From positions 33,587,828-33,651,827 of the forward strand of contig NC_079876.1 in assembly GCF_029227915.1 (NCBI RefSeq): a stretch of DNA of 64,000 nt. Reading direction: 5' to 3'. The number at the start of each line of letters is the position of its first letter. Position 1 is the first letter of the stretch. Under the pieces are notes generated by a model. The model made no database searches. It saw only the letters and a list, made by a program, of their open reading frames with translations, and was not told the DNA's origin. Positions 35,966 to 48,396 of this stretch are shown one piece after another. Origin of the DNA: Hydractinia symbiolongicarpus. Its lineage: Eukaryota; Cnidaria; Hydrozoa; Anthoathecata; Hydractiniidae. The translations under genes were made by a program, and so were the position numbers.

Positions 35966-38900
35966 TTGGTAAGAATATGTGACCCAACCGTTGAAATTCA
36001 AACGGACTGACATTGATAGAAAGTCGGTGAAAAGTGGTATTTAAAACTGTCTCTATTTCTTCAGCGCGCGCTAACGGCTAGGATTCGTCCCACGGCTAAA
36101 AAATGACTTTTTTATCTTAATTTTCAAATGAAGCGCTACCACAGGGACCAGTGTAATCCCTGAGTTGCAGCAATCATGTCAAATTAAGAAGAATGTTATT
36201 TCTTGGAGTCCAATTGTCTTACTTTTACATTTATAAGGTCACAGCCCAAAATCAGTTCAATTAAGTCCCACAGTCAATCGTTTCACTGTTAAAAGCGATA
36301 CAACATAGTAATACCGGAAAGATATCACGAAATACATGTTGGTACGAATATGTGACTCAACCGTTGTAACACAAACGGATTGATACTGTTAGAAAGTCAA
36401 TGAAATGTGGTTTTTGAAACTGTCTCTATTTTTTCAGCGCGGGATAACGGCTGGGATTGGTCCCACAAAAAAAAATGACTTTTTCATCTAAATTTTTGAA
36501 TGAAGCGCTACCACAGCGCCCAGTGTAATCGTTGAGTTCCGGCAATCATGTCAAATTAAGAAGAATGGTTCTTCTTGGAGTTCAATTGTCTCACTTATAA
36601 CATTCATCAGGTCACAGTCCAGAGTTAGGTTAATTAAGTCCCACAGTCAGTCGTTTCATTGTTAAAAGCTATGCAATCTAGTAATATCAGAAAAATATCG
36701 CTAAATACATGTTGGTACGAATATGTGGCCCAACCGTTGTAACTCAAACGAACTGACACCGTTAGAAAGTCAATGAAATGTAGTTTTTGAAACTGTCGCT
36801 ATTTTTTCAGCGCGCGATAACAGCTAGGATTGGTCCCACAGTAAAAATGACTTATTTATTCACGTCAAATTAAGAAGAATGTTATTTCTTGGAGTCCAAA
36901 TGTCTCAATTATCACATTTATAAGGTCACAGTCCAAAGTTAGTTCAATTAAGTCCCACATTCAATCGTTTCACAGTTAATAGCGATGCGACCTAGTAATA
37001 ACAGTAAAATATCGCTAAATACATGTTGGTACGAATATGTGACCCAACCGTTGTAACTCAAACGGACTGACATCGATAGAAAGTCCGTGAAAAGTAGTAT
37101 TTGAAACTGTCTCTATTTCTTCAGCGCGCGCTAACGGCTAGGATTGATCCCACAGTTAAAAAGTGACTTTTTTATCCTAATTTTTAAATGAAGCGCTACC
37201 ACAGCGCCCAGTGTAAACGCTGAGTTGCGGCAATCATGTCAAATTAAGAAGAATGTTATTTCTTGGAGTCTAATTGTCTCACTTTCACATTTATAAGGTC
37301 ACAGCCCAAAATCAGTTCAATTAAGTCCCACAGTCAATCGCTTCACTGTTAAAAGTGATACAACCTAGTAATACCGGAAAGATATCACGAAATACATGTT
37401 GGTACGAATATGTGACTCAACCGTTGTAACTCAAACGGATTGATACTGTTAGAAAGTCAATGAAACGTAGTTTTTGAAACTGTCTCTGTTTCTTCAGCGC
37501 GGGATAACGGCTAGGATTGGTCCCACAGTAAAAAATGACTTATTTATCTAAATTTTCAAATGAAGCGCTACCACAGCGCCCAGTGTAATCGCTGAGTTCC
37601 GGCAATAATGTCAAATTAAAAAGAATGTTACTTCTTGGAATCCAATTGTCTCCTTTATCACATGTATCAGGTCACAGTCCAAAGTTAATTCAATTAAGTC
37701 CCATACTCAATCGTTTCATTGTTAAAAGCGATGCAACCTAGTAATATCAGAAAAATATTGCAAAAAAAAAATATTGTGACCAAACCGTTGTAACTCAAAC
37801 GGACTAACACCGTTAGAAAGTCAATGAAATGTAGTTTTTGAAACTGTCGCTATTTTTTCAGCGCGCGATAACAGCTAGGATTGGTCCCACAGTAAAAATG
37901 ACTTATTTATTCACGTCAAATTAAGAAGAATGTTATTTCTTGGAGTCCAAATGTCTCAATTATCACATTTATAAGGTCACAGTCCAAAGTTAGTTCAATT
38001 AAGTCCCACATTCAATCGTTTCACAGTTAAAAGCGATGCAACCTAGTAATAACAGATAAATATCGCTAAATACATGTTGGTACGAATATGTGACGCAACT
38101 GTTGTAACTGAAGCGGATTGATACCGTTAGAAAGTCTATGAAATGTAGTTCTTGAAAGTGTCGCTATTTCTTCAGGACGCTATAACGGCTAGGATTGGTC
38201 CCACAGTAAAAATGACTTATTTATCAAAATTTTTAAATCAAGCGCTACCACAGCGCCCAGTGTAATCGCTGAGTTCTGGCAAGCACATCAAAATAAGAAG
38301 AATGTTATTTCTTGGAGTCCAATTGTCTCATTTATCACATTTATCAGGTCGCAGTCCAAAATTAGTTCAATTAAGTCCCACATTCAATCGTTTCATAGTT
38401 AAAAGCGATGCAACCTAGTAATATCAGAAAAATATCGCTAAATACATGTTGGTACGAATATGTGACTCAACCGTTGTAACTCAAACGGATTGATACTGTT
38501 AGAAAGTCAATGAAACGTAGTTTTTGAAACTGTCTCTGTTTTTTCAGCGCGCGATAACAGCTAGGATTGGTCCCACAGTAAAAATGACTTATTTATTCAC
38601 GTCAAATTAAGAAGAATGTTATTTCTTGGAGTCCAAATGTCCCAATTATCACATTTATAAGGTCACAGTCCAAAGTTAGTTCAATTAAGTCCCACATTCA
38701 ATCGTTTCACAGTTAAAAGCGATGCAACCTAGTAATAACAGTATAATATCGCTAAATACATGTTGGTACGAATATGTGACTCAACCGTTGTAACTCAAAC
38801 GGATTGATACTGGTAGAAAGTCAATGAAACGTAGTTTTTGAAACTGCCTCTGTTTCTTCAGCGCGGGATAACGGCTAGGATTGGTCCCACATTAAAAAAT

Positions 38901-39821
38901 GACTTATTTATCTAAATTTTCAAATGAAGCGCTACCACAGCGCCCAGTGTAATCGCTGAGTTCCGGCAATAATGTCAAATTAAAAAGAATGTTACTTCTT
39001 GGAATCCAATTTTCTCCTTTATCACATGTATCAGGTCACAGTCCAAAGTTAATTCAATTATGTCCCATACTCAATCGTTTCATTGTTAAAAGCGATGCAA
39101 CCTAGTAATATCAAGAAAATATCGCAAAATGCATGTTTGTACGAATATGTGACCAAACCGTTGTAACTCAAACGGACTAACACCGTTATAAATTTAATGA
39201 AATGTAGTTTTTGAAACTGTCGCTATATTTTCAGCGCGCGATAACAGCTAGGATTGGTCCCACAGTAAAAATGACTTATTTATTCACGTCAAATTAAGAA
39301 GAATGTTATTTCTTAGAGTCCAAATGTCTCAATTATCACGGTTAGCAGGTCACAGTCCAAAGTTAGTTCAATTAAGTCCCACATTCAATCGTTTCACTGT
39401 AAAAAGCGATGCAACCTAGTAATAACAGATAAATATCGCTAAATACATGTTGGTACGAATATGTGACGCAACTGTTGTAACTGAAGCGGATTGATACCGT
39501 TAGAAAGTCTATGAAATGTAGTTCTTTAAAACGTCGTTATTTCTTCAGGGCGCGATAACGGCTAGGATTGGTCTTACAGTAAAAATGACTTATTTATCAA
39601 AATTTTTAAATCAAGCGCTACAACAGCGCCCAGTGTAATCGCTGAGTTCCGGCAAGCACATCAAAAGAAGAAGAATGTTATTTCTTGGAGTCCAATTGTC
39701 TCATTTCTCACATTTATCAGGTCGCAGTCCAAAATTAGTTCAATTAAGTCCCACATTCAATCGTTTCACTGTTAAAAGCCATGCAACCTAGTTATATCAG
39801 ATAAATATCGCTAAATACATG
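35966..39821. repeat. HOR, 3856 bp, copy 2
   Basis: This copy has the same monomer order as 32101-35965, with anchors at 36164, 36536, 37224, 37596, 38273, 38960 and 39646. It is 9 bp shorter because of one private lesion at about 37762, where part of the dyad is replaced by a run of ten A residues. Confidence 0.9.
37758..37780. other. Private poly(A) replacement that removes the dyad
   Basis: In the other copies ATTGCAAAATGCATGTTGG precedes TACGAATATGTGACC. Here ATTGC is followed by ten A and TATTGTGACC, a net loss of 9 bp that destroys the 20-bp dyad in this monomer only. Copies 1 and 3 of the HOR lack the lesion, so it arose in copy 2 after amplification or was not passed on. Confidence 0.85.
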
Positions 39822-42800
39822 TTGGTAAGAATATGTGACCTAACCGTTGAAATTCAAACGGACTGACATTGATAGAAAGTCGGTGAAAAGTGGTATTTAA
39901 AACTGTCTCTATTTCTTCAGCGCGCGCTAACGGCTAGGATTCGTCCCACGGCTAAAAAATGACTTTTTTATCTTAATTTTCAAATGAAGCGCTACCACAG
40001 GGACCAGTGTAATCCCTGAGTTGCAGCAATCATGTCAAATTAAGAAGAATGTTATTTCTTGGAGTCCAATTGTCTTACTTTTACATTTATAAGGTCACAG
40101 CCCAAAATCAGTTCAATTAAGTCCCACAGTCAATCGTTTCACTGTTAAAAGCGATACAACATAGTAATACCGGAAAGATATCACGAAATACATGTTGGTA
40201 CGAATATGTGACTCAACCGTTGTAACACAAACGGATTGATACTGTTAGAAAGTCAATGAAATGTGGTTTTTGAAACTGTCTCTATTTTTTCAGCGCGGGA
40301 TAACGGCTGGGATTGGTCCCACAAAAAAAAATGACTTTTTCATCTAAATTTTTGAATGAAGCGCTACCACAGCGCCCAGTGTAATCGTTGAGTTCCGGCA
40401 ATCATGTCAAATTAAGAAGAATGGTTCTTCTTGGAGTTCAATTGTCTCACTTATAACATTCATCAGGTCACAGTCCAGAGTTAGGTTAATTAAGTCCCAC
40501 AGTCAGTCGTTTCATTGTTAAAAGCTATGCAATCTAGTAATATCAGAAAAATATCGCTAAATACATGTTGGTACGAATATGTGGCCCAACCGTTGTAACT
40601 CAAATGAACTGACACCGTTAGAAAGTCAATGAAATGTAGTTTTTGAAACTGTCGCTATTTTTTCAGCGCGCGATAACAGCTAGGATTGGTCCCACAGTAA
40701 AAATGACTTATTTATTCACGTCAAATTAAGAAGAATGTTATTTCTTGGAGTCCAAATGTCTCAATTATCACATTTATAAGGTCACAGTCCAAAGTTAGTT
40801 CAATTAAGTCCCACATTCAATCGTTTCACAGTTAATAGCGATGCGACCTAGTAATAACAGTAAAATATCGCTAAATACATGTTGGTACGAATATGTGACC
40901 CAACCGTTGTAACTCAAACGGACTGACATCGATAGAAAGTCCGTGAAAAGTAGTATTTGAAACTGTCTCTATTTCTTCAGCGCGCGCTAACGGCTAGGAT
41001 TGATCCCACAGTTAAAAAGTGACTTTTTTATCCTAATTTTTAAATGAAGCGCTACCACAGCGCCCAGTGTAATCGCTGAGTTCCGGCAATAATGTCAAAT
41101 TAAAAAGAATGTTACTTCTTGGAATCCAATTGTCTCCTTTATCACATGTATCAGGTCACAGTCCAAAGTTAATTCAATTAAGTCCCACACTCAATCGTTT
41201 CATTGTTAAAAGCGATGCAACCTAGTAATATCAGAAAAATATTGCAAAATGCATGTTGGTACGAATATGTGACCAAACCGTTGTAACTCAAACGGACTAA
41301 CACCGTTAGAAAGTCAATGAAATGTAGTTTTTGAAACTGTCGCTATTTTTTCAGCGCGCGATAACAGCTAGGATTGGTCCCACAGTAAAAATGACTTATT
41401 TATTCACGTCAAATTAAGAAGAATGTTATTTCTTGGAGTCCAAATGTCTCAATTATCACATTTATAAGGTCACAGTCCAAAGTTAGTTCAATTAAGTCCC
41501 ACATTCAATCGTTTCACAGTTAAAAGCGATGCAACCTAGTAATAACAGATAAATATCGCTAAATACATGTTGGTACGAATATGTGACGCAACTGTTGTAA
41601 CTGAAGCGGATTGATACCGTTAGAAAGTCTATGAAATGTAGTTCTTGAAAGTGTCGCTATTTCTTCAGGACGCTATAACGGCTAGGATTGGTCCCACAGT
41701 AAAAATGACTTATTTATCAAAATTTTTAAATCAAGCGCTACCACAGCGCCCAGTGTAATCGCTGAGTTCCGGCAAGCACATCAAAATAAGAAGAATGTTA
41801 TTTCTTGGAGTCCAATTGTCTCATTTATCACATTTATCAGGTCGCAGTCCAAAATTAGTTCAATTAAGTCCCACATTCAATCGTTTCATAGTTAAAAGCG
41901 ATGCAACCTAGTAATATCAGAAAAATATCGCTAAATACATGTTGGTACGAATATGTGACTCAACCGTTGTAACTCAAACGGATTGATACTGTTAGAAAGT
42001 CAATGAAACGTAGTTTTTGAAACTGTCTCTGTTTTTTCAGCGCGCGATAACAGCTAGGATTGGTCCCACAGTAAAAATGACTTATTTATTCACGTCAAAT
42101 TAAGAAGAATGTTATTTCTTGGAGTCCAAATGTCCCAATTATCACATTTATAAGGTCACAGTCCAAAGTTAGTTCAATTAAGTCCCACATTCAATCGTTT
42201 CACAGTTAAAAGCGATGCAACCTAGTAATAACAGTATAATATCGCTAAATACATGTTGGTACGAATATGTGACTCAACCGTTGTAACTCAAACGGATTGA
42301 TACTGGTAGAAAGTCAATGAAACGTAGTTTTTGAAACTGCCTCTGTTTCTTCAGCGCGGGATAACGGCTAGGATTGGTCCCACAGTAAAAAATGACTTAT
42401 TTATCTAAATTTTCAAATGAAGCGCTACCATAGCGCCCAGTGTAATCGCTGAGTTCCGGCAATAATGTCAATATAAAAAGAATGTTACTTCTTGGAATCC
42501 AATTTTCTCCTTTATCACATGTATCAGGTCACAGTCCAAAGTTAATTCAATTAAGTCCCATACTCAATCGTTTCATTGTTAAAAGCGATGCAACCTAGTA
42601 ATATCAAGAAAATATCGAAAAATGCATGTTGGTACGAATATGTGACCAAACCGTTGTAACTCAAACGGACTAACACCGTTATAAATTTAATAAAATGTGG
42701 TTTTTGAAACTGTCGCTATTTTTTCAGCGCGCGATAACAGCTAGGATTGGTCCCACAGTAAAAATGACTTATTTATTCACGTCAAATTAAGAAGATTGTT

Positions 42801-43314
42801 ATTTCTTAGAGTCCAAATGTCTCAATTATCACATTTAGCAGGTCACAGTCCAAAGTTAGTTCAATTAAGTCCCACATTCAATCGTTTCACTGTAAAAAGC
42901 GATGCAACCTAGTAATAAAAGATAAATATCGCTAAATACATGTTGGTACGAATATGTGACGCAACTGTTGTAACTGAAGCGGATTGATACCGTTAGAAAG
43001 TCTATGAAATGTAGTTCTTGAAAACGTCGTTATTTCTTCAGGGCGCGATAACGGCTAGGATTGGTCTTACAGTAAAAATGACTTATTTATCAAAATTTTT
43101 AAATCAAGCGCTACCACAGCGCCCAGTGTAATCGCTGAGTTCCGGCAAGCACATCAAAAGAAGAAGAATGTTATTTTTTGGAGTCCAATTGTCTTATTTC
43201 TCACATTTATCAGATCGCAGTCCAAAATTAGTTCAATTAAGTCCCACATTCAATCGTTTCACTGTTAAAAGCCATGCAACCTAGTAATATCAGATAAATA
43301 TCGCTAAATACATG
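39822..43314. repeat. HOR, 3493 bp, copy 3 (one monomer lost)
   Basis: Anchors end at 40020, 40392, 41080, 41766, 42453 and 43139. The monomers corresponding to 37224 and 37596 of copy 2 are fused into one at 41080, with GTTGCGGCAATCATG replaced by GTTCCGGCAATAATG. Exactly one ~372-bp monomer is missing, as expected from exchange between adjacent monomers in register. Confidence 0.88.
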
Positions 43315-45260
43315 TTGGTAAGAATATGTGACCCAACTGTTGAAATTCAAACGGACTGACATTGATAGAAAGTCGGTGAAAAGTGGTATTTAAAACTGTC
43401 TCTATTTCTTCAGCGCGCGGTAACGGCTAGGATTCGTCCCACGGCTAAAAAATGACTTTTTTATCTTAATTTTCAAATGAAGCGCTACGACAGGGACCAG
43501 TGTAATCCCTGAGTTGCGGCAATCATGTCAAATTATGAAGAATGTTATTTCTTGGAGTCCAATTGTCTTACTTTTACATTTATAAGGTCACAGCCCAAAA
43601 TCAGTTCAATTAAGTCCCACAGTCAATCGTTTCACTGTTAAAAGCGATACAACATAGTAATACCGGAAAGATATCACGAAATACATGTTGGTACGAATAT
43701 GTGACTCAACCGTTGTAACACAAACGGATTGATACTGTTAGAAAGTCAATGAAATGTGGTTTTTGAAACTGTCTCTATTTTTTCAGCGCGGGATAACGGC
43801 TAGGATTGGTCCCACAGAAAAAAATGACTTTTTCATCTAAATTTTTGAATGAAGCGCTACCACAGCGCCAAGTGTAATCGCTGAGTTCCGGCAATCATGT
43901 CAAATTAAGAAGAATGGTTCTTCTTGGAGTTCAATTGTCTCACTTATAACATTCATCAGGTCACAGTCCAGAGTTAGGTTAATTAAGTCCCACAGTCAAT
44001 CGTTTCGATGTTAAAAGCGATGCAATCTAGTAATATCAGAAAAATATCGCTAAATACATGTTGGTACGAATATGTGGCCCAACCGTTGTAACTCAAACGA
44101 ACTGACACCGTTAGAAAGTCAATGAAATGTAGTTTTTGAAACTGTCGCTATTTTTTCAGCGCGCGATAACAGCTAGGATTGGTCCCACAGTAAAAATGAC
44201 TTATTTATTCACGTCAAATTAAGAAGAATGTTATTTCTTGGAGTCCAAATGTCTCAATTATCACATTTATAAGGTCACAGTCCAAAGTTAGTTCAATTAA
44301 GTCCCACATTCAATCGTTTCACAGTTAAAAGCGATGCAACCTAGTAATAACAGTAAAATATCGCTAAATACATGTTGGTACGAATATGTGACCCAACCGT
44401 TGTAACTCAAACGGACTGACATTGATAGAAATTCCGTGAAAAGTAGTATTTGAGACTGTCTCTATTTCTTCAGCGCGCGCTAACGGCTAGGATTGATCCC
44501 ACAGTTAAAAAGTGACTTTTTTATCCTAAATTTTAAATGAAGCGCTACCACAGCGCCCAGTGTAATCGCTGAGTTGCGGCAATCATGTCAAATTAAGAAG
44601 AATGTTATTTCTTGGAGTCCAATTGTCTCACTTTCACATTTATAAGGTCACAGCCCAAAATCAGTTCAATTAAGTCCCACAGTCAATCGCTTCACTGTTA
44701 AAAGTGATACAACCTAGTAATACCGGAAAGATATCACGAAATACATGTTGGTACGAATAGGTGACTCAACCGTTGTAACTCAAACGGATTGATACTGTTA
44801 GAAAGTCAATGAAACGTAGTTTTCGAAACTGTCTCTGTTTCTTCAGCGCGGGATAACGGCTAGGATTGGTCCCACAGTAAAAAATGACTTATTTATCTAA
44901 ATTTTCAAATGAAGCGCTACCACAGCGCCCAGTGTAATCGCTGAGTTCCGGCAATAATGTCAAATTAAAAAGAATGTTACTTCTTGGAATCCAATTGTCT
45001 CCTTTATCACATGTATCAGGTCACAGTCCAAAGTTAATTCAATTTAGTCCCACACTCAATCGTTTCATTGTTAAAAGCGATGCAACCTAGTAATATCAGA
45101 AAAATATCGCAAAATGCATGTTGGTACGAATATGTGACCAAACCGTTGTAACTCAAACGGACTAACACCGTTAGAAAGTCAATGAAATGTAGTTTTTGAA
45201 ACTGTCGCTATTTTTTCAGCGCGCGATAACAGCTAGGATTGGTCCCACAGAAAAATTGAC
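43315..45260. repeat. HOR copy 4 (partial) of the 3865-bp family
   Basis: Anchors at 43513, 43885, 44573 and 44945 match copy 1 at a constant offset of 11214 bp, the sum of the three preceding copy lengths. Similarity ends near 45250: copy 1 has the 314-bp junction TTATTCACGTC there, while this copy continues with TTATCTAAATTTTTAAATG. Confidence 0.85.
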
Positions 45261-48200
45261 TTATTTATCTAAATTTTTAAATGAAGCGCTACCACAGCGC
45301 CCAGTGTAATCGCTGAGCTCCGGCAATAATGTCAAATTAAAAAGAATGTTACTTCTTGGAATCCTATTGTCTCCCTTATCACATTTATCAGGTCGCAGTC
45401 CAAAGTTAATTCAATTAAGTCCCACACTCAATCGTTTCATTGTTAAAAGCGATGCAACCTAGTAATATCAGAAAAATATCGCAAAATGCATGTTGGTAGG
45501 AATATGTGACCAAACCGTTGTAACACAAACGGACTAACACCGTTAGAAAGTCAATGAAATGTAGTTTTTGAAACTGTCGCTATTTTTTCAGCGCGCGATA
45601 ACAGCTAGGATTGGTCCCACAGTAAAAATGACTTATTTATTTACGTCAAATTAAGAAAAATGTTATTTCTTGGAGTCCAATTGTCTCACTTTCACATTTA
45701 TAAGGTCACAGCCCAAAATCAGTTCAATTAAGTCCCACAGTCAATCGCTTCACTGTTAAAAGTGATACAACCTAGTAATACCGGAAAGATATCACGAAAT
45801 ACATGTTGGTACGAATATGTGACTCAACAGTTGTAACTCAAACGGATTGATACTGTTAGAAAGTCAATGAAACGTAGTTTTTGAAACTGTCTCTGTTTCT
45901 TCAGCGCGGGATAACGGCTAGGATTGGTCCCACAGTAAAAAATGACTTGTTTATCTAAATTTTCAAATAAAGCGCTACCACAGCGCCCAGTGTAATCGCT
46001 GAGTTCCGGCAATAATGTCAAATTAAAAAGAATGTTACTTCTTGGAATCCAATTGTCTCCTTTATCACATGTATCAGGTCACAGTCCAAAGTTAATTCAA
46101 TTAAGTCCCACATTCAATCGTTTCACTGTTAAAAGCGATGCAACCTAGTAATAACAGATAAATATCGCTAAATACATGTTGGTAGGAATATGTGACGCAA
46201 CTGTTGTAACTGAAGCGGATTGATACCGTTAGAAAGTCTATGAAGTGTAGTTCTTGAAAGTGTCACCATTTCTTCAGGGCGCGATAACGGCTAGGATTGG
46301 TCTTACAGTAAAAATGACTTGTTTATCTAAATTTTTAAATCAAGCGCTACCACAGCGCCCAGTGTTATGGCTGAGTTCCGGCAAGCACATCAAAATAAGA
46401 AGAATGTTATTTCTTGGAGTCCAATTGTCTCATTTATCACATTTATCAGGTCGCAGTCCAAAATTAGTTCAATTAAGTCCCACATTCAATCGTTTTACTG
46501 TTAAAAGCGATGCAACCTAGTAATATCAGATAAATATCTTTTACTTTTTTATCTTAATGTTCAAATGAAGCGCTACGACAGGGACCAGTGTAATCCCTGA
46601 GTTGCAGCAATCATGTCAAATTAAGAAGAATGTTATTTCTTGGAGTCCAATTGTCTTACTTTTACATTTATAAGGTCACAGCCCAAAATCAGTTCAATTA
46701 AGTCCCACATTCAATCGTTTCACTGTTAAAAGCGATGCAACCTAGTAATATCAGATAAATATCTTTTACTTTTTTATCTTAATGTTCAAATGAAGCGCTA
46801 CCACAGGGACCAGTGTAATCCCTGAGTTGCGGCAATCATGTCAAATTAAGAAGAATGTTACTTCTTGGAGTTCAATTGTCTCACTTATAATATTCATCAG
46901 GTCACATTCCAGAGTTAGGTTAATTAAGTCCCACAGTCAGTCGTTTCATTGTTAAAAGCGATGCAATCTAGTAATATCAGAAAAATATCGCTAAATACAT
47001 GTTGGTACGAATATGTGACTTAACAGTTGTAACTCAAACGGATTGATACTGTTAGAAAGTCAATGAAACGTAGTTTTTGAAACTGTCTCTGTTTCTTCAG
47101 CGCGGGATAACGGCTAGGATTGGTCCCACAGTAAAAAATGACTTATTTATCTAAATTTTCAAATGAAGCGCTACCACAGCGCCCAGTGTAATCGCTGAGT
47201 TCCGGCAATAATGTCAAATTAAAAAGAATGTTACTTCTTGGAATCCAATTGTCTCCTTTATCACATGTATCAGGTCACAGTCCAAAGTTAATTCAATTAA
47301 GTCCCACATTCAATCGTTTCACTGTTAAAAGCGATGCAACCTAGTAATAACAGATAAATATCGCTAAATACATGTTGGTACGAATTTGTGACGCAACTGT
47401 TGTAACTGAAGCGGATTGATACCGTTAGAAAGTCTATGAAGTGTAGTTCTTGAAAGTGTCGCCATTTCTTCAGGGCGCGATAACGGCTAGGATTGGTCTT
47501 ACAGTAAAAATGACTTGTTTATCTAAATTTTTAAATCAAGCGCTACCACAGCGCCCAGTGTTATGGCTGAGTTCCGGCAAGCACATCAAAATAAGAAGAA
47601 TGTTATTTCTTGGAGTCCAATTGTCTCATTTATCACATTTATCAGGTCGCAGTCCAAAATTAGTTCAATTAAGTCCCACATTCAATCGTTTCACTGTTAA
47701 AAGCGATGCAACCTAGTAATATCAGATAAATATCTTTTACTTTTTTATCTTAATGTTCAAATGAAGCGCTACGACAGGGACCAGTGTAATCCCTGAGTTG
47801 CGGCAATCATGTCAAATTAAGAAGAATGTTATTTCTTGGAGTCCAATTGTCTTACTTTTACATTTATAAGGTCACAGCCCAAAATCAGTTCAATTAAGTC
47901 CCACATTCAATCGTTTCACTGTTAAAAGCGATGCAACCTAGTAATATCAGATAAATATTTTTTACTTTTTTATCTTAATGTTCAAATGAAGCGCTACCAC
48001 AGGGACCAGTGTAATCCCTGAGTTGCGGCAATCATGTCAAATTAAGAAGAATGTTACTTCTTGGAGTTCAATTGTCTCACTTATAATATTCATCAGGTCA
48101 CAGTCCAGAGTTAGGTTAATTAAGTCCCACAGTCAGTCGTTTCATTGTTAAAAGCGATGCAATCTAGTAATACCGGAAAGATATCACGAAATACATGTTG

Positions 48201-48396
48201 GTACGAATATGTGACCCAACCGTTGTAACTCAAACGGACTGACATCGATAGAAAGTCCGTGAAAAGTAGTATTTGAAACTGTCTCTATTTCTTCAGCGTG
48301 CGCTAACGGCTAGGATTGATCCCACAGTTTAAAAGTGACTTTTTTATCCTAATTGTTAAATGAAGCGCTACCACAGAGCCCAGTGTAATCGCTGAG
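45261..48396. repeat. Transition zone introducing 226-bp monomers
   Basis: Anchors end at 45317, 46003, 46375, 46601, 46826, 47199, 47571, 47797, 48022 and 48396. Two units run 46376-47571 (226, 225, 373 and 372 bp) and 47572-49140 (226, 225, 374, 372 and 372 bp), each with two 226-bp monomers in a row. The last 314-bp monomer is at about 45640. The 88-codon open frames at 46254 and 47450 start with TTG and are parts of the ordinary monomer, so I do not call genes. Confidence 0.82.
46376..46601. repeat. 226-bp truncated monomer (first of eight)
   Basis: After CAGATAAATATC the sequence jumps to TTTTACTTTTTTATCTTAAT, skipping most of the dyad, the CCGTT block, the GC-rich spot and the GGTCCCAC block; the net loss is about 147 bp against a full monomer. 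All eight end in the AGGGA...TCCCT hairpin variant. Their spans are 46376-46601, 46602-46826, 47572-47797, 47798-48022, 49141-49366, 50485-50710, 51455-51680 and 52799-53024. The junction has a few bases (TTTTA) not obviously from either side. Confidence 0.88.

Noticed and set aside
22762-46021. Two 65-codon minus-strand frames (22762-22959 and 45824-46021)
   Set aside because: TTG starts, the same monomer phase, no family resemblance; shadows of the repeat.
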